A DNA stretch of 64,000 bases, from the NCBI GenBank assembly GCA_947184155.2, contig CAMXCT020003746.1:108501-172500 (forward strand), written 5' to 3'. This stretch comes from Cladocopium goreaui. Taxonomy: Eukaryota > Sar > Dinophyceae > Suessiales > Symbiodiniaceae. Shown piece by piece: positions 11,145 to 23,000 of this stretch. Numbering within the stretch: the stretch's first letter is position 1; every line of letters begins with the position of its first letter. The notes under the pieces are model-generated. The model saw only the letters and a list, made by a program, of their open reading frames with translations. It ran no database searches and had not been told where the DNA came from. A program made the position numbers and the translations under genes.

Positions 11145-11680
11145 CTTCACATGACGGCATATTAAATCATCTATGTATATATTTACAAAATTATATCTAT
11201 CCGATTGTATCTATCTAGATTATACCATGTTTGAAGCACAGGAGGTATATATCTACATATATATATATATAAATATACATGTATGAAACCACAACAATTC
11301 AATCCACATGACAGCTATCAATGTCTATCTATGTCTATCTATATTCATCTATGCATATATATATATATGTGCACTATGAAATGTGTGTATATACTTCAAA
11401 AATGGTAGACCACGAAACGCAATATAAATATATATATATATACACATATTATATTATATTATATTTATATATGCATATTTGGCGATCTCAACCCATGAGC
11501 ATAGGAGGTGTCCTAAAATGCAGGCTACCCCAAATCATCTATGTTAATATTGTTATGTCATGTTTTTTACATTTTTCAGAATCCCCATTGAAAATCATGC
11601 ACTTAGGGCCCTTAACAGAAATAAATGGATTTATAACTCCTATAACTAAGCTTATATCTCATTATAAGCCCACTTATACT

Positions 11681-11775
11681 AATTGGTGGTTTCAACCCCT
11701 CTGAAAATATATTAGTCAATTGGGAGTATTATTCCCAATATATGGAAAAATATCATATTCCAAACCACCAACCAG
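11681..11775. mobile_element. family B element
   Basis: AATTGGTGGTTTCAACCCC...CCAAACCACCAACCAG with the TTCCCAATATATGG core. It directly follows family-E-like sequence (about 11605-11680). Confidence 0.7.
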
Positions 11776-11860
11776 ATCAGAGTCACCAACCCATGAAACT
11801 TCCGGCATAACTGTTAAGGGTCATAACCTATGTCCTTATATCTAATTATAAGCCCATCTA

Positions 11861-11959
11861 TACCCTCTGGTTATTTAACATAGCCATGCAAAATGGCCCA
11901 TTTATAGATGGTTTACCTATGAAAAATGGTGATGTTCCATGGCTATGTTAAATAACCAG
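11861..11959. mobile_element. family A element, right end clipped
   Basis: TACCCTCTGGTTATTTAAC to GTTAAATAACCAG; the final AGGGTA is lost. Confidence 0.65.
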
Positions 11960-12094
11960 TAGATATATAGATGATATGGTTATAATTATAATATAGATAT
12001 ATAGATATGGTATATAACCATAGTATGGTATATCTAGATATGGTTAAGCATGGTTAAGGGCCATAACTGGCATTGAAAATCATAAGCTTTTCAC

Positions 12095-12166
12095 CGACCA
12101 TGTCAAGTTCGGCCTGGTCGAGCTTCTGAGCGGGATCCATGTTGCGGCAAGCAGCTGGTGCGCGCC
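12095..12166 (-). CDS. candidate exon, unknown protein
   Basis: The frame reads MDPAQKLDQAELDMV with donor GTGAAAAG and a possible acceptor CCGCTCAG. A second frame, LLAATWIPLRSSTRPNLTW, is also open and more GC3-rich, so the phase is unsure. Confidence 0.35.
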
Positions 12167-12439
12167 CAAACGTGATGTGTGTTGGTTTATGAAGCCCATG
12201 AACACTGTGTATTAATATATATATATATGCTATTGTATGTGTATATATATATATATGTTCTTATTGTTATTATGAGAATAATCATCATTATTATTATGAA
12301 TATATATATATATATTACATAAACCATAGTTGACACAATTATGAATAAACTTCACAAAAAGTACGGGGGCAGCACCTTGTATCACTATAGAGGAATTATC
12401 AGTGAACCATGGCAATGCACGAGGATAATGATAATACCA

Positions 12440-12539
12440 CTGCTGGTGGGTGGTTTAAATCATCTTGAAAAATATCAGTCAATGGGAATGATTATCACAT
12501 ATATTATGGAAAAAGAAAATGTTCCAAACCACCAACCAG
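12440..12539. mobile_element. family B element
   Basis: CTGCTGGTGGGTGGTTT ... ATGTTCCAAACCACCAACCAG; the interior is more diverged than usual. Confidence 0.65.
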
Positions 12540-12753
12540 GTGATGATCCTTGAATTATAGTCCAATAGTTCAATAGTTCAATTAGGGCTTTGATCCCTGA
12601 ACTATCACACTAGGGGATAACATCATAGTTCAACAGGGGGTTGATCCCTGAACTGTTCGGTCTCTTCGGGTCATGTAAACCAAGTGGTGCCAATAGTTAT
12701 TTCCACCCCAATGACTCACCAGACATGGCCGCTTTTTGAACAATCCTTGAAAG

Positions 12754-12870
12754 CTACAAAGTGGGGACCCCGTTCGATAGCTAAGTTGGGCCAAATAACT
12801 ACAATAACTAGGGTTTATGGTAGTTATATATATATAAACCAACTTATAACTAGGGGGGCCCACATTGTAG
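12754..12870. mobile_element. family D element, GTGGGGCCCCC subtype
   Basis: CTACAAAGTGGGGACCCC at the left and GGGGGGCCCACATTGTAG at the right are complementary; interior TAGCTAAGTTGGGCCAAAT. GT follows the first CTACAAA and the element ends in TAG. Confidence 0.75.
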
Positions 12871-12993
12871 TTTTATTCGTGCTATTTAATGTTTTTAGCT
12901 TTACCAAATTAAACCGCCATCAACCTCGGATTTTGAAGGGTTTATACAAGATATGTTTGAAACAAAATCTGGTTAGTAGTCATTGGGAATGAT

Positions 12994-13105
12994 CTGGGTA
13001 AATTATCATATTTCACTAACCTGAATTAAGGCCATTTGGGGATGATTTCCCTTACTAACCATGATTTCCAGTGAGGTCGCAGTGAGGTCGTTATAGTTTA
13101 CCCAG
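12994..13105. mobile_element. family J inverted-repeat element
   Basis: CTGGGTAAATTATCATATTTCAC pairs with GTTATAGTTTACCCAG. CCATTTGGGGATGATTTCCC in the middle is shared only with the copy at 18106-18226. Confidence 0.65.
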
Positions 13106-13390
13106 AATGATATATTGCTGGGTAAACAGTAACTCAACAATACGATGGTTCGATAACCCCGTGGGTGGTTTGATTATCATCCCAAAAACAATACGTGGTA
13201 TTTTCCGCTGTATTGTTTCCTTTCAACCAGTTCTGAGGAGACAAGCATTTCACAAATATTGGATGAGTTCCAGCATGGTTTGCAGGATAAAATTCAAATA
13301 GTAACAATAAATGGTAATGAACAAAGTAGCAACTAGGACTAGACATTGTATTACAATACCACCAATATCAAGTATCATAAGTATCTGAAG

Positions 13391-13410
13391 GTAGTCCAGC
13401 ATGTGGCTGC
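13391..13410. other. empty insertion site for a family F element
   Basis: GTAGTCCAGCATGTGGCTGC here is the uninterrupted form of a duplicated sequence. At 17645-17821 the same sequence is split after CAGCAT by a family-F element, with CAGCAT on both sides. Confidence 0.75.
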
Positions 13411-13806
13411 TGATTGGTCTCATGATGTGAAGCATAGCTCCGTACGATTTTCATGGTTATCAATGACCCATCATTTGCTCATTGGTAAACCACCCCTTTC
13501 AGCTCTTAATGCAGTTACTGACTCCTTTCCTGGCGTCTTTGATCATGCCTTTGAAAGGGCAAAGGATTGAGAAATGACTACGGCAAGGCAAGGACGAACA
13601 TTCGTAACACCAGGCGCCTGACGAACGTTGCAGACTTGCCAGGTCTGAAGCCATGGAAACTAATCTCGAAAGATGGAGATTCCAACAGCTATGGGCCAAC
13701 TAACAAACAGTTTTTGGTATGGGCTTATTTTAGTTACTTAATATATGTTAATTGTTACTTGTTAGTATATAAACAGTGATGTTTGTAACAGATTATAACA
13801 GATTAT

Positions 13807-13979
13807 TATGGCCCAACTAACAAGGGGCTTATTTCATGATACCCTCTAGTAATTTAACATAACTATGGAAAATCACAATGATTAATGGGAACATCCACTA
13901 TAAATGGTCATTTTCAATAGCTATGTTAAATTACCAGAGGGTATACAACCAAATAGTTATAGGAGTTATTTCATTCCAA
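13807..13979. mobile_element. family E copy with nested family A element
   Basis: TATGGCCCAACTAACAAGG...TTATTTCATGA is separated from GTTATAGGAGTTATTTCATTCC by a complete family-A element (13840-13943). The uninterrupted order is seen at 45791-45906. Confidence 0.65.
13840..13943. mobile_element. family A element nested in family E
   Basis: TACCCTCTAGTAATTTAACATA to AAATTACCAGAGGGTA. One arm has TAG where the other has CAG, so the arms have begun to diverge. Confidence 0.75.
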
Positions 13980-14234
13980 GTGATGGCTTCCATGGGTTCA
14001 CCGGTTAACCCTCTGCTGGATGCCATGGCACCTATTCCTCTGCCGGATCGTTATCCACATCAAACACTTACGGGATTTGGTCGGCTAGTGAAAAAGCAAC
14101 CAAGTGCAACTTGGATGGCTTAATGATGGTCAATAATGGTTATAATAATGGTTGATAAAGGATTCTTTCAAGCATGTTTAACTCCAAAGTCCTAAACGTC
14201 GGGTTTTGCTGCAAAGTTGTCGTCAAGAACTTAC

Positions 14235-14346
14235 CTGGTTGGTGGTTGAGCCTACCCCTCTGAAAAATATGAGTTAGTCAGTTGGGATCATGACATTCCC
14301 AACTGAATGGAAAGTCAAAAAATTCATGTTCCAAACCACCAACCAG
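14235..14346. mobile_element. family B element
   Basis: CTGGTTGGTGGTTGAGCC to CCAAACCACCAACCAG with CCCCTCTGAAAAATATGAG and CATTCCCAACTGAATGG. The sequence after it (14347-14463) repeats 1132-1248. Confidence 0.75.
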
Positions 14347-14680
14347 CTTTTTGAAAACAAACATAGTGTGTTTTCCCAACTTTCTGGCAATGTTATGGCC
14401 AATGATGATGGGAAAATCATGGAACATGATAATCTATGGCGATTTATAGACAACGTTATAGACAACCTTCATTGCCATGTTGTTCATTTAATGGGAAAAC
14501 CATCCATTAACCATATCCATATATATATATATATCCCGAAACGTATTGATTTCAATGGGGAACATCATGATATACCATCGGATTTCAAAGGTACCACATG
14601 GAAAATACGCAGGACTGGTTCCGCAAAAACCTCGGTTGACATCGTGTCGATTCAAGTCCTCTACGTGCAGTGAAGCTGGA

Positions 14681-14823
14681 TCAATGGCCATGCAACAAGA
14701 TCCTAAATTGGAGGTACCTACCATATATAAGGCCTATGTAAGGCCTATGTAAGGAAATCTCTCCACAAAATATGGCCTTATTTGGTACAGTACCTACATT
14801 TTAGGATCCTGAAATTCCCATTG
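14681..14823. mobile_element. family F element
   Basis: CAATGGCCATGCAAC to AAATTCCCATTG with the GGAGGTACCTACCATATATA core. Confidence 0.7.
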
Positions 14824-15007
14824 TCTGGAATCTGGTTCATCTTTGGTTCATACAAACCCTGAAAGTGATGGACAAAGGCCACAGAAAGTGATGATAAAAC
14901 TGAAATACAACACTTTTCAATTTGCGCAAAATAGTATAGCCATGAGAATCGCCAATAAGTAGAAGCAAATATCCGGTTGCGACCCCTAATTCACGGCAGG
15001 GGTGCAC

Positions 15008-15056
15008 CTGGACATCTGCAAATTGGGCACCGTTGGGTACCGCATCCCATTGGTAA
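15008..15056 (-). CDS. possible exon, unknown protein
   Basis: NGMRYPTVPNLQMS with GC-rich third positions and donor GTGCACC; no good acceptor is visible, so this is weak. Confidence 0.25.
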
Positions 15057-15335
15057 ATGTCACCATTTTAAAATGTGTTTACCCAGAATTCAGACAGGCA
15101 CACACACACACACATTTTTCGATTGGGTATTACCATTCCAAAGGTTATATATTATGTATATATATATATATATGTGTATAATTTTATAATATATAAGAAT
15201 CAAGCGACCAACCAGTAGCGCTGCAGTCTTTTTTGATCGGTAGCCAAGCAGCGAGCTTGATATCAAGTGCAGAAGCCCAAGGTGCTGGCGTAAAAAAACA
15301 AGTTTTCAGTTTTCAGTGTGATTTTTCAATGAATG

Positions 15336-15430
15336 CTACAATGTGGGGCCCCCAAGATAGCTAAGTTGGGCCAAATAACTACAATAACTAGGATTTATGG
15401 TTGTCATAACGTAACTATAGTTAGACGGGC
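15336..15430. mobile_element. family D element, left part
   Basis: CTACAATGTGGGGCCCCCAAG, TAGCTAAGTTGGGCC and GGATTTATGGTTGTCATAAC. The right terminus is missing. Confidence 0.6.
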
Positions 15431-15708
15431 TACCATATGAGATGGCAACAAAATAAATGTGCACAGGTGTTTCACACATTGGCTGGACATTCCAGGCTCT
15501 GGCTCACAAAGGACCACGGCTTTTGGGGTACCCTATTTTCAGACACATCCATACTTAAAGCGGTATTAAACAGACCATGATGAGGATGTACTGGATATGA
15601 ATGGGATATAAAACCACCCCCCCCCAAAAAAATATGTTATAAGCAAACTTCAAACCATTATGCACATTATCACATCTAGAATGCCAATCTGGTAAAGTTT
15701 TCTGGTAC

Positions 15709-15782
15709 CTGACCGCCGAGCAAACTGTACAGCAAACTCCTGCACCGCGATGCTCTGGTGCTGTGGAACGACCAGTCGAGGT
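15709..15782 (-). CDS. candidate exon, unknown protein
   Basis: LDWSFHSTRASRCRSLLYSL in a GC3-rich frame ends in LGGQ before donor GTACCAG; acceptor GTCGACAAAG. It would be near the 5' part of the left-hand gene. Confidence 0.4.
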
Positions 15783-16011
15783 CTTTGTCGACATTTGAGA
15801 GACCATAGTTATTATGTCCAGAATCCGATAAATATGTTTACTGTAAACGGTTTAAACCTGTTTGGAACGACCCTGCCATGATAACCACATCTGTTCTGAT
15901 GCTGGTTAGCACCGGGGTGATTGTTCCCATATTTCATCCCATGTGTCACGGTGCCGAGTAGCCAACAAGACAGGCCAAATGATAACGGAATGGTCAGCAG
16001 TTAATAGATGT

Positions 16012-16135
16012 TACCATCTGGTTATTTAACATAGCTATATACAATGGAAAATCCATGAAAAATTGAGGTTTCTAGCTGGGAAAATCATCTGTAAATGGGC
16101 CATTTTCCATAGCTATGTTAAATAACCACAGGGTA
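16012..16135. mobile_element. family A element
   Basis: TACCATCTGGTTATTTAAC to GTTAAATAACCACAGGGTA, with a longer interior than other copies. Confidence 0.7.
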
Positions 16136-17000
16136 ATGGTAAACGTTCAGTACGTGTGGCTGGGTCAAAAAGTCTTTTTGTTAAACATTCCAGAAATTCA
16201 CACCGCCATGGCGACTCTTTGGGGATGCTCAGCAAATTAAGGATGCTTGGTTTTGAGTTTGACAGATGTGTTTTCATTCCATTTTTTATGGGCTTACAAA
16301 TTATGATCTATAACCTAATAACAGTTAGAATTATTTCATTCCATTTAAGGGCCTGTTAAACTAAACATTGGTGGTTTTCAGGGTAATAAAAAGTTACAAC
16401 TAAAAAAAACAATAGGTTGGATGCAACCCCTTCAACTATGGTTATCAGGGTCAAACCCTCGGCGAAAAAACCGGCACTCTTGGCAACTGGCAACTCCATG
16501 GAGGTCATGGTTGGGAAACACTGGGAAACCGAAGAAAAAACACTGAGAACTGCAGTAGACTCATATTATATTATATGTATACTATGTAATATAAAAAACA
16601 TATATGTAATATATATATATATAATAAATCACTATACATATATATATATATGTAATATATGTAAAATATGTATACAACATATGTACAATATATAGGTGTG
16701 TGATACTACAACAACGACAGCAACAACAACGTTAAACCGTTAAGTGTTTAGCCGGTCAGTCTATGTCTGACTTGTGTTTCACATTTGATTTACTCAACAA
16801 ACATTGACCGACACATCAAACCATAATCAAGGTGGTCCCGCAGTCGGCACCACGAACACCAGCATCGAAGAATGGGAAAACCCTTAGTTTCCCGCGTCAC
16901 TGCGTGACAATTGAAGGCAGGTGATCAGTCGGGCCATCAAGGATTCTTCTCAAGATGAAAAGAACATGGCCTAAAATCTATCCCAGAAATCCTATGACTT

Positions 17001-20000
17001 TCAAAGTAATCCCTTCTTCTTCTTCTTTTCTTTCTGCGCGATTTGAAGCTGCAACTGCTCGCCAACGTGACACTTGGAATTCCGATGCAATCTTACATGG
17101 GCCTTTGCATGTCTCTGAGGCACAGACCTTGCGATAAATAAAAAATGAAAATAACACATCAAAAAACGAATAAAAAGAAAAACGCGCAATACTAAACACT
17201 CCCAAGAAACCATGGTGGATGGGAACACACAAAAACTTTTTTGGGTTCATTTCTGGGATGTTTCATATTACCCTCTGGTAAACTATACAAAAAACTATGG
17301 AAAATCACAATTTCATAGTTGGGTAAATCAACTATTTCCATGGGGTATGTTCAATAGCAAATGTAACAAATGACCAGAGGGTAGCCTTCATTGAAAACAA
17401 TCATAAACCATTTAGTTCGTTGATTTAGCCACTAGAAAATTGTATTTTTCCAGTTCGCTATGTAACAGTTTACCAGAGTGTATTAGGTTTAGGGATGATC
17501 CACTTCAAATACCAGCGACATCACCCACTCATCCCACTCATCACTTCCGCGAGCACAGGTGGCCATCACCTTGAGCGCAGCCCAAGATGGGTCGATTTTT
17601 TGGCGGATGGAATGGAGGTCGCCTATATCTAGAAGGTGTCTGAAGGTAGTCCAGCATCAATGGGAATTCCAGGATCCTAAAATGGAGGTACTGTACCATA
17701 TTTCTGGCCATATTTTGCTGGGATATTCCCTTACATAGGCCTAACAAATAGGCCTTATAGATGGCAGGTACCTCCAATAAATAGGTTCCTGTTGCATGGC
17801 CATTGACAGCATGTGGCTGCTGATTGGTTTCATGATGTGAAGCATAGCTTCGTACGATTTTGATGGTTATCGCTGACCAATCATTCCTGGTTAGTGGTTG
17901 AGCCTACCCCTCTGAAAAATGATGGACTTCGTCAGTTGGGATGATGACATTCCCAACTGAATGGAAAGTCAAAAAAATCCATGGTTCCAGTCACCACCAA
18001 CCAGCATTTGATGTTGTGATTGAACATACATTGTTGGGGCACGGTCAAATAATTGTCCAGAAAATGATCTATTATTCTTATGCTACATTCTTTAAGACCA
18101 TGTTGCTGGGTAAATTATAATATGTCACTAACCTGAATTGTTGGGCCATTTGGGGATGATTTCCCTAACATAAACCATGATTCCAGGGCTCGGGAGAACA
18201 GGGTTCGGTCGCTATAATTTACCCAGATCTATTAACTATACTATAGTTATAAATGTAACTATACCATTAATTATACCATTATATGTCATAAACCATAGTT
18301 GCACTAGTTGTAAACCAATTTATATAGCTCTCCTTGGGCCACCACCCTTGTAATTTGAAAATTTATGGTATGTGACAATTATGGGGTTTGAGAGGTTTGT
18401 TTGTGATCCTCCTATACGAATATCTACTAGTCATAGGCTAATCCTAATTGAAGTGTCCTTCTTGTAAACACATGCAAAATTCCCATTTTGGGGGTATAAG
18501 CGGGTATAGCACAGTTTCAGAAACACCCTTATAGCAGGGCTGCTCCTAGCACCCAAACGAGGAACACTGGGTAGATGGATAGGTAACATGATTAAATTTC
18601 CATCCAAAGAGTTACTATAATTCATCTACAATAATTAGGTTGAAGGAACCCTGATGTTTGTTGCTTCAATTCAATCTGTGCTATTATATGCCTATCATAT
18701 CCCTATTATATTAATCATACACCATATAATATAAAAAACATAGAAACCCATCAAACATCATATTATAAATCCCCATAAAACCGTATAAAACCAGGTAGAA
18801 CATACATAAACCCATACAATGTGGGGACCCCCACTTATAAGTTGGTTTATAAACCCCATCTAAGTATAGTTTCAGTATATCTACCATAAAGCAGAGTTAA
18901 TTCAGCCACTGGGTGAATCTTAGGCAACTGAACGCAACATCGAACGGGGCCCCATCCTGTCATTGATCACTTTTTTTGGGGGCGAATCTAAACCATCTGC
19001 TGGGTCCCCGCACTGGGGCTCTCCATGGTATCACACTATACGGAAAAAAATCAAAAGGTATGGTTTACTTGCCTAGGTTCAGTATGGTTTATGGTAGATA
19101 TATCTATCCCTATGGATCCATGGCCACTGCCTGAGAAGGTACTTGTATAACCCCCTAGTCATCATACCCCAGTCGTACTTCCTAAGAAGGTACAACTGGA
19201 TCATCATGGGGTTGAATCCCATTAAGCCAAAACCACAAATATCCCACGTTTTCACCGCCGAGGCGCGAATCCAGCGTTCGCAGCCTCGGAGGTTGCGAGT
19301 TGCGCTTCAACGTGGGGATGATCTCCTGTCGGCGAGCCGTTGCGCCGGACTGCGCTGGCACTGCACATGGAATACCGATGGAACATATAATGGGATTAGT
19401 TTCTAAATATATGGGTTTATGATGGGTTTAATATGATGGGTTTATGGTTTATGATGGGTTTATGATAGGGTAAATATGATGGGTTTATGGTTTATGATTG
19501 GTTTATGATGGGGTAAATATGATGGGTTTATGGTTTATGATCGGTTTATGATGGGTTTAATATGATGGGTTTATGGTTTATGATGGGTTTATGATAGGGT
19601 AAATATGATGGGTTTATGGTTTATGATTGGTTTATGATGGGGTAAATATGATGGGTTTATGGTTTATGATCGGTTTATGATGGGGTAAATATGATGGGTT
19701 TATGGTTTACGATGGGTTTATGATGGGGTAAATATGATGGGTTTATGGTTTATGATTGGTTTATGATGGGGTAAATATGATGGGTTTATGGTTTACGATG
19801 GGTTTATGATGGGGTAAATATGATGGGTTTATGGTTTATGATGGGTTTATGATGGGGTAATTATGATGGGTTTACCCTCTGGTAAACAAACAAAGCTATT
19901 GAACATGGCCATTGTGAAATAGTGGATTGACCCATTAAATCATAATGGTGATTTTCCATAGTTATGTAAACGTTTACCAGAGGGTAATGGGTATATACTT

Positions 20001-23000
20001 GGTGGCTCATCTCACTCAGTAAGCGGTTATAATCCTAGTTGTAAGTAGATTAACCCTACTTATCCGACTTATAACTAGGGATATAATCTATTTAATATGT
20101 AGTAAGTGGGATGAGCCACCAAGTAAGGGTTATATAATGGGTATATAAGGGTTATATAATGGGTATATACAGGTTATATACTGGGTAAATAATGGTTATA
20201 TTAAAATAAGGGTTATATAATTGGTATTCAACGGATATATGATATGTATATAAAGGTTACATATTCTATGCCAGTAATACAACATTACGATCGTATACGG
20301 AATAAACGATATACAAATATATCGATATGTTAATGGCGATATGTAATGTAACATTAATGAATAGAACAGATGGAATATATAATGGGGAAACTTGATGGAG
20401 AGGCGTCTAGATGTCTGTCTAGAGTCAGTCTAGATTAGATTCAGTCTAGATAAATGCACCCATTTACTATATAGATATATATCATGATGTATCTACCATA
20501 AACATCCATAAAGCAGAATTAGCTTAGTTGTGAACCAACCAACTTAGCTATCTAGCGGGCCCCACTGCCCCACCTTCTAACAAATCAACGAGGATACAAT
20601 TGGGGATATTCTGGTTATATCATATGGATAATATAGGGATTCCATAATGCTGGTAGGTATTGAAAAGTTGCTGATTGAGATGCACATATGATGCTTCGCC
20701 CCGCCCTGTGACTTGAACTTCTGGAAACCCATAAGTGTCAAGTTTGGGTGCAAGCGTTGTGGCCACTGCTCGCTTCATAAATGCCCTTTCCTGAGCATTT
20801 CGTTTCCTGGTGAAAGACCCCCAGTATTTGGTAGGTCGGCTTACTTGGTGGGCATATAATCAGCCTTGGATTCCGTATACCCTCTGGTAAACATACAAAA
20901 AGCTATTGAACATGGCCCATTTATAGTGGATTGATTTACCCATAAGAAATTGTGATTGTCCATAGTTATTTTAGTTTGCCAGAGGGTATCTATGGTTTAT
21001 GGTTTAACATGGCTTAACTATCTATTTAGATGTAGTAGATATATCTAGAATGGGTGTTTTTTGAAGTAATATATATATAATATGTACACGATATTACATT
21101 ATTATTTACTATATAAGCAAGACATTTACAGTAACCTACTTCTAAACATTAAACCTATATATATATATACGTTCGCGTTTCGACTGGACGACGGGACTGC
21201 TCCTCAAAGGCCACGGTGGTGGGTTTTGTCTCCACCAAGCCCAGAGCTTCCAAGGTGTAGTCCTAGGGATTTCACCATGGATTTCACGCCATGGGAATCA
21301 TGGGATTTTTGCCAAAGAAAAACATGGTTAAAAAAACATAGACGTTTTGTGTTTGTTTTACCATGGGAATTTTACCATCAACATGTTGGGCCAGGGGGTT
21401 TCCTGGGATTTTTTTTGTATTTTGGATGAGGGTTTGAGCAACAAAAAAGAGTTGCTTTATCAGACAGAATGCTTGTTTGTGTTTGTGATGGCCATTCCAA
21501 CCAACCAGAAACAGGACCTGATGACCTGATGACCTGCACCATTCAGGACTTGAGGTCCCAAATGGGAAAATTGAAATAGGGAAAGGAGTAGGGCGGGTGT
21601 TTTTAACATGTTTTAACGCTGTCTTCTTTCCCAGAATCTGTGTTCTTGATTCCATGAAAGAATTATGGTGGTGTTTCATAGTTTCCTTATCAAGTCCTCT
21701 ATTTCCTGTGGTATGTCCACTGGTTCAAGAGTACGTCATTTCCATCTTGACTTTATTTAAATTTCATAGAAAAGGTCAAAGAAGTGGATACAAATTAACA
21801 ATGACACAGACCCTGCGTCTCCCACACTGGTTACAGTACTTGACCTGACAGGGATCACCCTTGTGGATTGTGATATTCCCCGTTATATTGGCTGGTCACG
21901 GTTACAGTAGTATATCCCCGAACTCATCATCGACCGGGGTAGATCACAAACACTGCGCTCAAATGCATCCACCCACTCTTGCATCCATCAATGCATCTTT
22001 TCATACAACACTGTTTTGAATTACATATAGTTTACATATGTACATAAATCATATATGTGTACATATGTAATCTATATGTGTATATATGCACTATCATGAG
22101 GTTGGGAAACTCTAACTAGCTCCTTGGCTATCCATTTAGTAGTGAATATGCAGACACATAGCTGCTTAGCTCCCTCTTAAACACCGGAAAGTATATCGTT
22201 ACAGGTACATTCACACACATATATATACATATATATGTAGTTATACATGTATGTATGTATATATATATAGTTATCTATCTATATATATATATAATTACGC
22301 ACAAGACTTTCGGTTCGCCGTCGCCTCAAATGGAAAATTTCCATGCAAGCATCTTCTTCCCATCTTTTCTTCTCACAGGTCGTGCAACCAGTTCCTTCAA
22401 AGGCCCCCTGGCCCTATTCAAAGGGATGCTATTCAGCTTTGCAAAGGTCAGAGGCAATTTGGCTACGAACAAGCAACAAAATGCATTGAGGTAGCACAAT
22501 ATGTAAAATATTGGTCATATTTTAATTTAAAATAAAGACAAAAAAAAAGAACAAAAAAACAAAAATAACATTTTTGGGGGGGGGGCGATTTTTTGCTTCC
22601 AATACCACTTTTAGAAGGTATCAGAGCACCCCTCTGCTCAACGACCTCGTCCCACACTCCACAACGCAGAAAAAATATGTTTCATAGATTTTTTTCATAT
22701 TTTTTGTGGGCCCAATTCCATCACTTTAAATATATCATGAAACAAAACAAATTAAGAAAATTTAGCAAAAAGACTCTGATTAGCACCCATTTGAATAGAG
22801 CCCGTTTTTCTGGTTTGAAGCATTCGCGAGGAGTCATTTTAATCTCCCCTCGCCCCTCGTGAGAGCTTTGCGCCACTCTACCCCACCCCACCCGAAACCA
22901 CAAAAAAAAATGCCCACCCATTTCAGGCAAAAAACGCACCAACATCCATTTCGTCCCACAAAACACAGGTAAAATGAGCACGCGTGTACTTGTTTGCTGA

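Noticed and set aside
14546-14752. Open frames ending LEVPTIYKAYVRPM and similar
   Set aside because: They are translations of family-F elements, which recur at seven places.
18472-18566. Minus-strand exon candidate VPRLGARSSPAIRVFL
   Set aside because: It breaks the phase between the exons at 19256 and 17628, which join well without it, and its donor is weak.
19395-19872. Regular 43-bp repeats as a CRISPR array
   Set aside because: No unique spacers; the whole unit repeats, and the genome is eukaryotic in style.
22000-22290. TA-rich runs as promoters (TATA boxes)
   Set aside because: TA dinucleotide runs occur throughout the window at random positions relative to exons, and dinoflagellates generally lack canonical TATA boxes.
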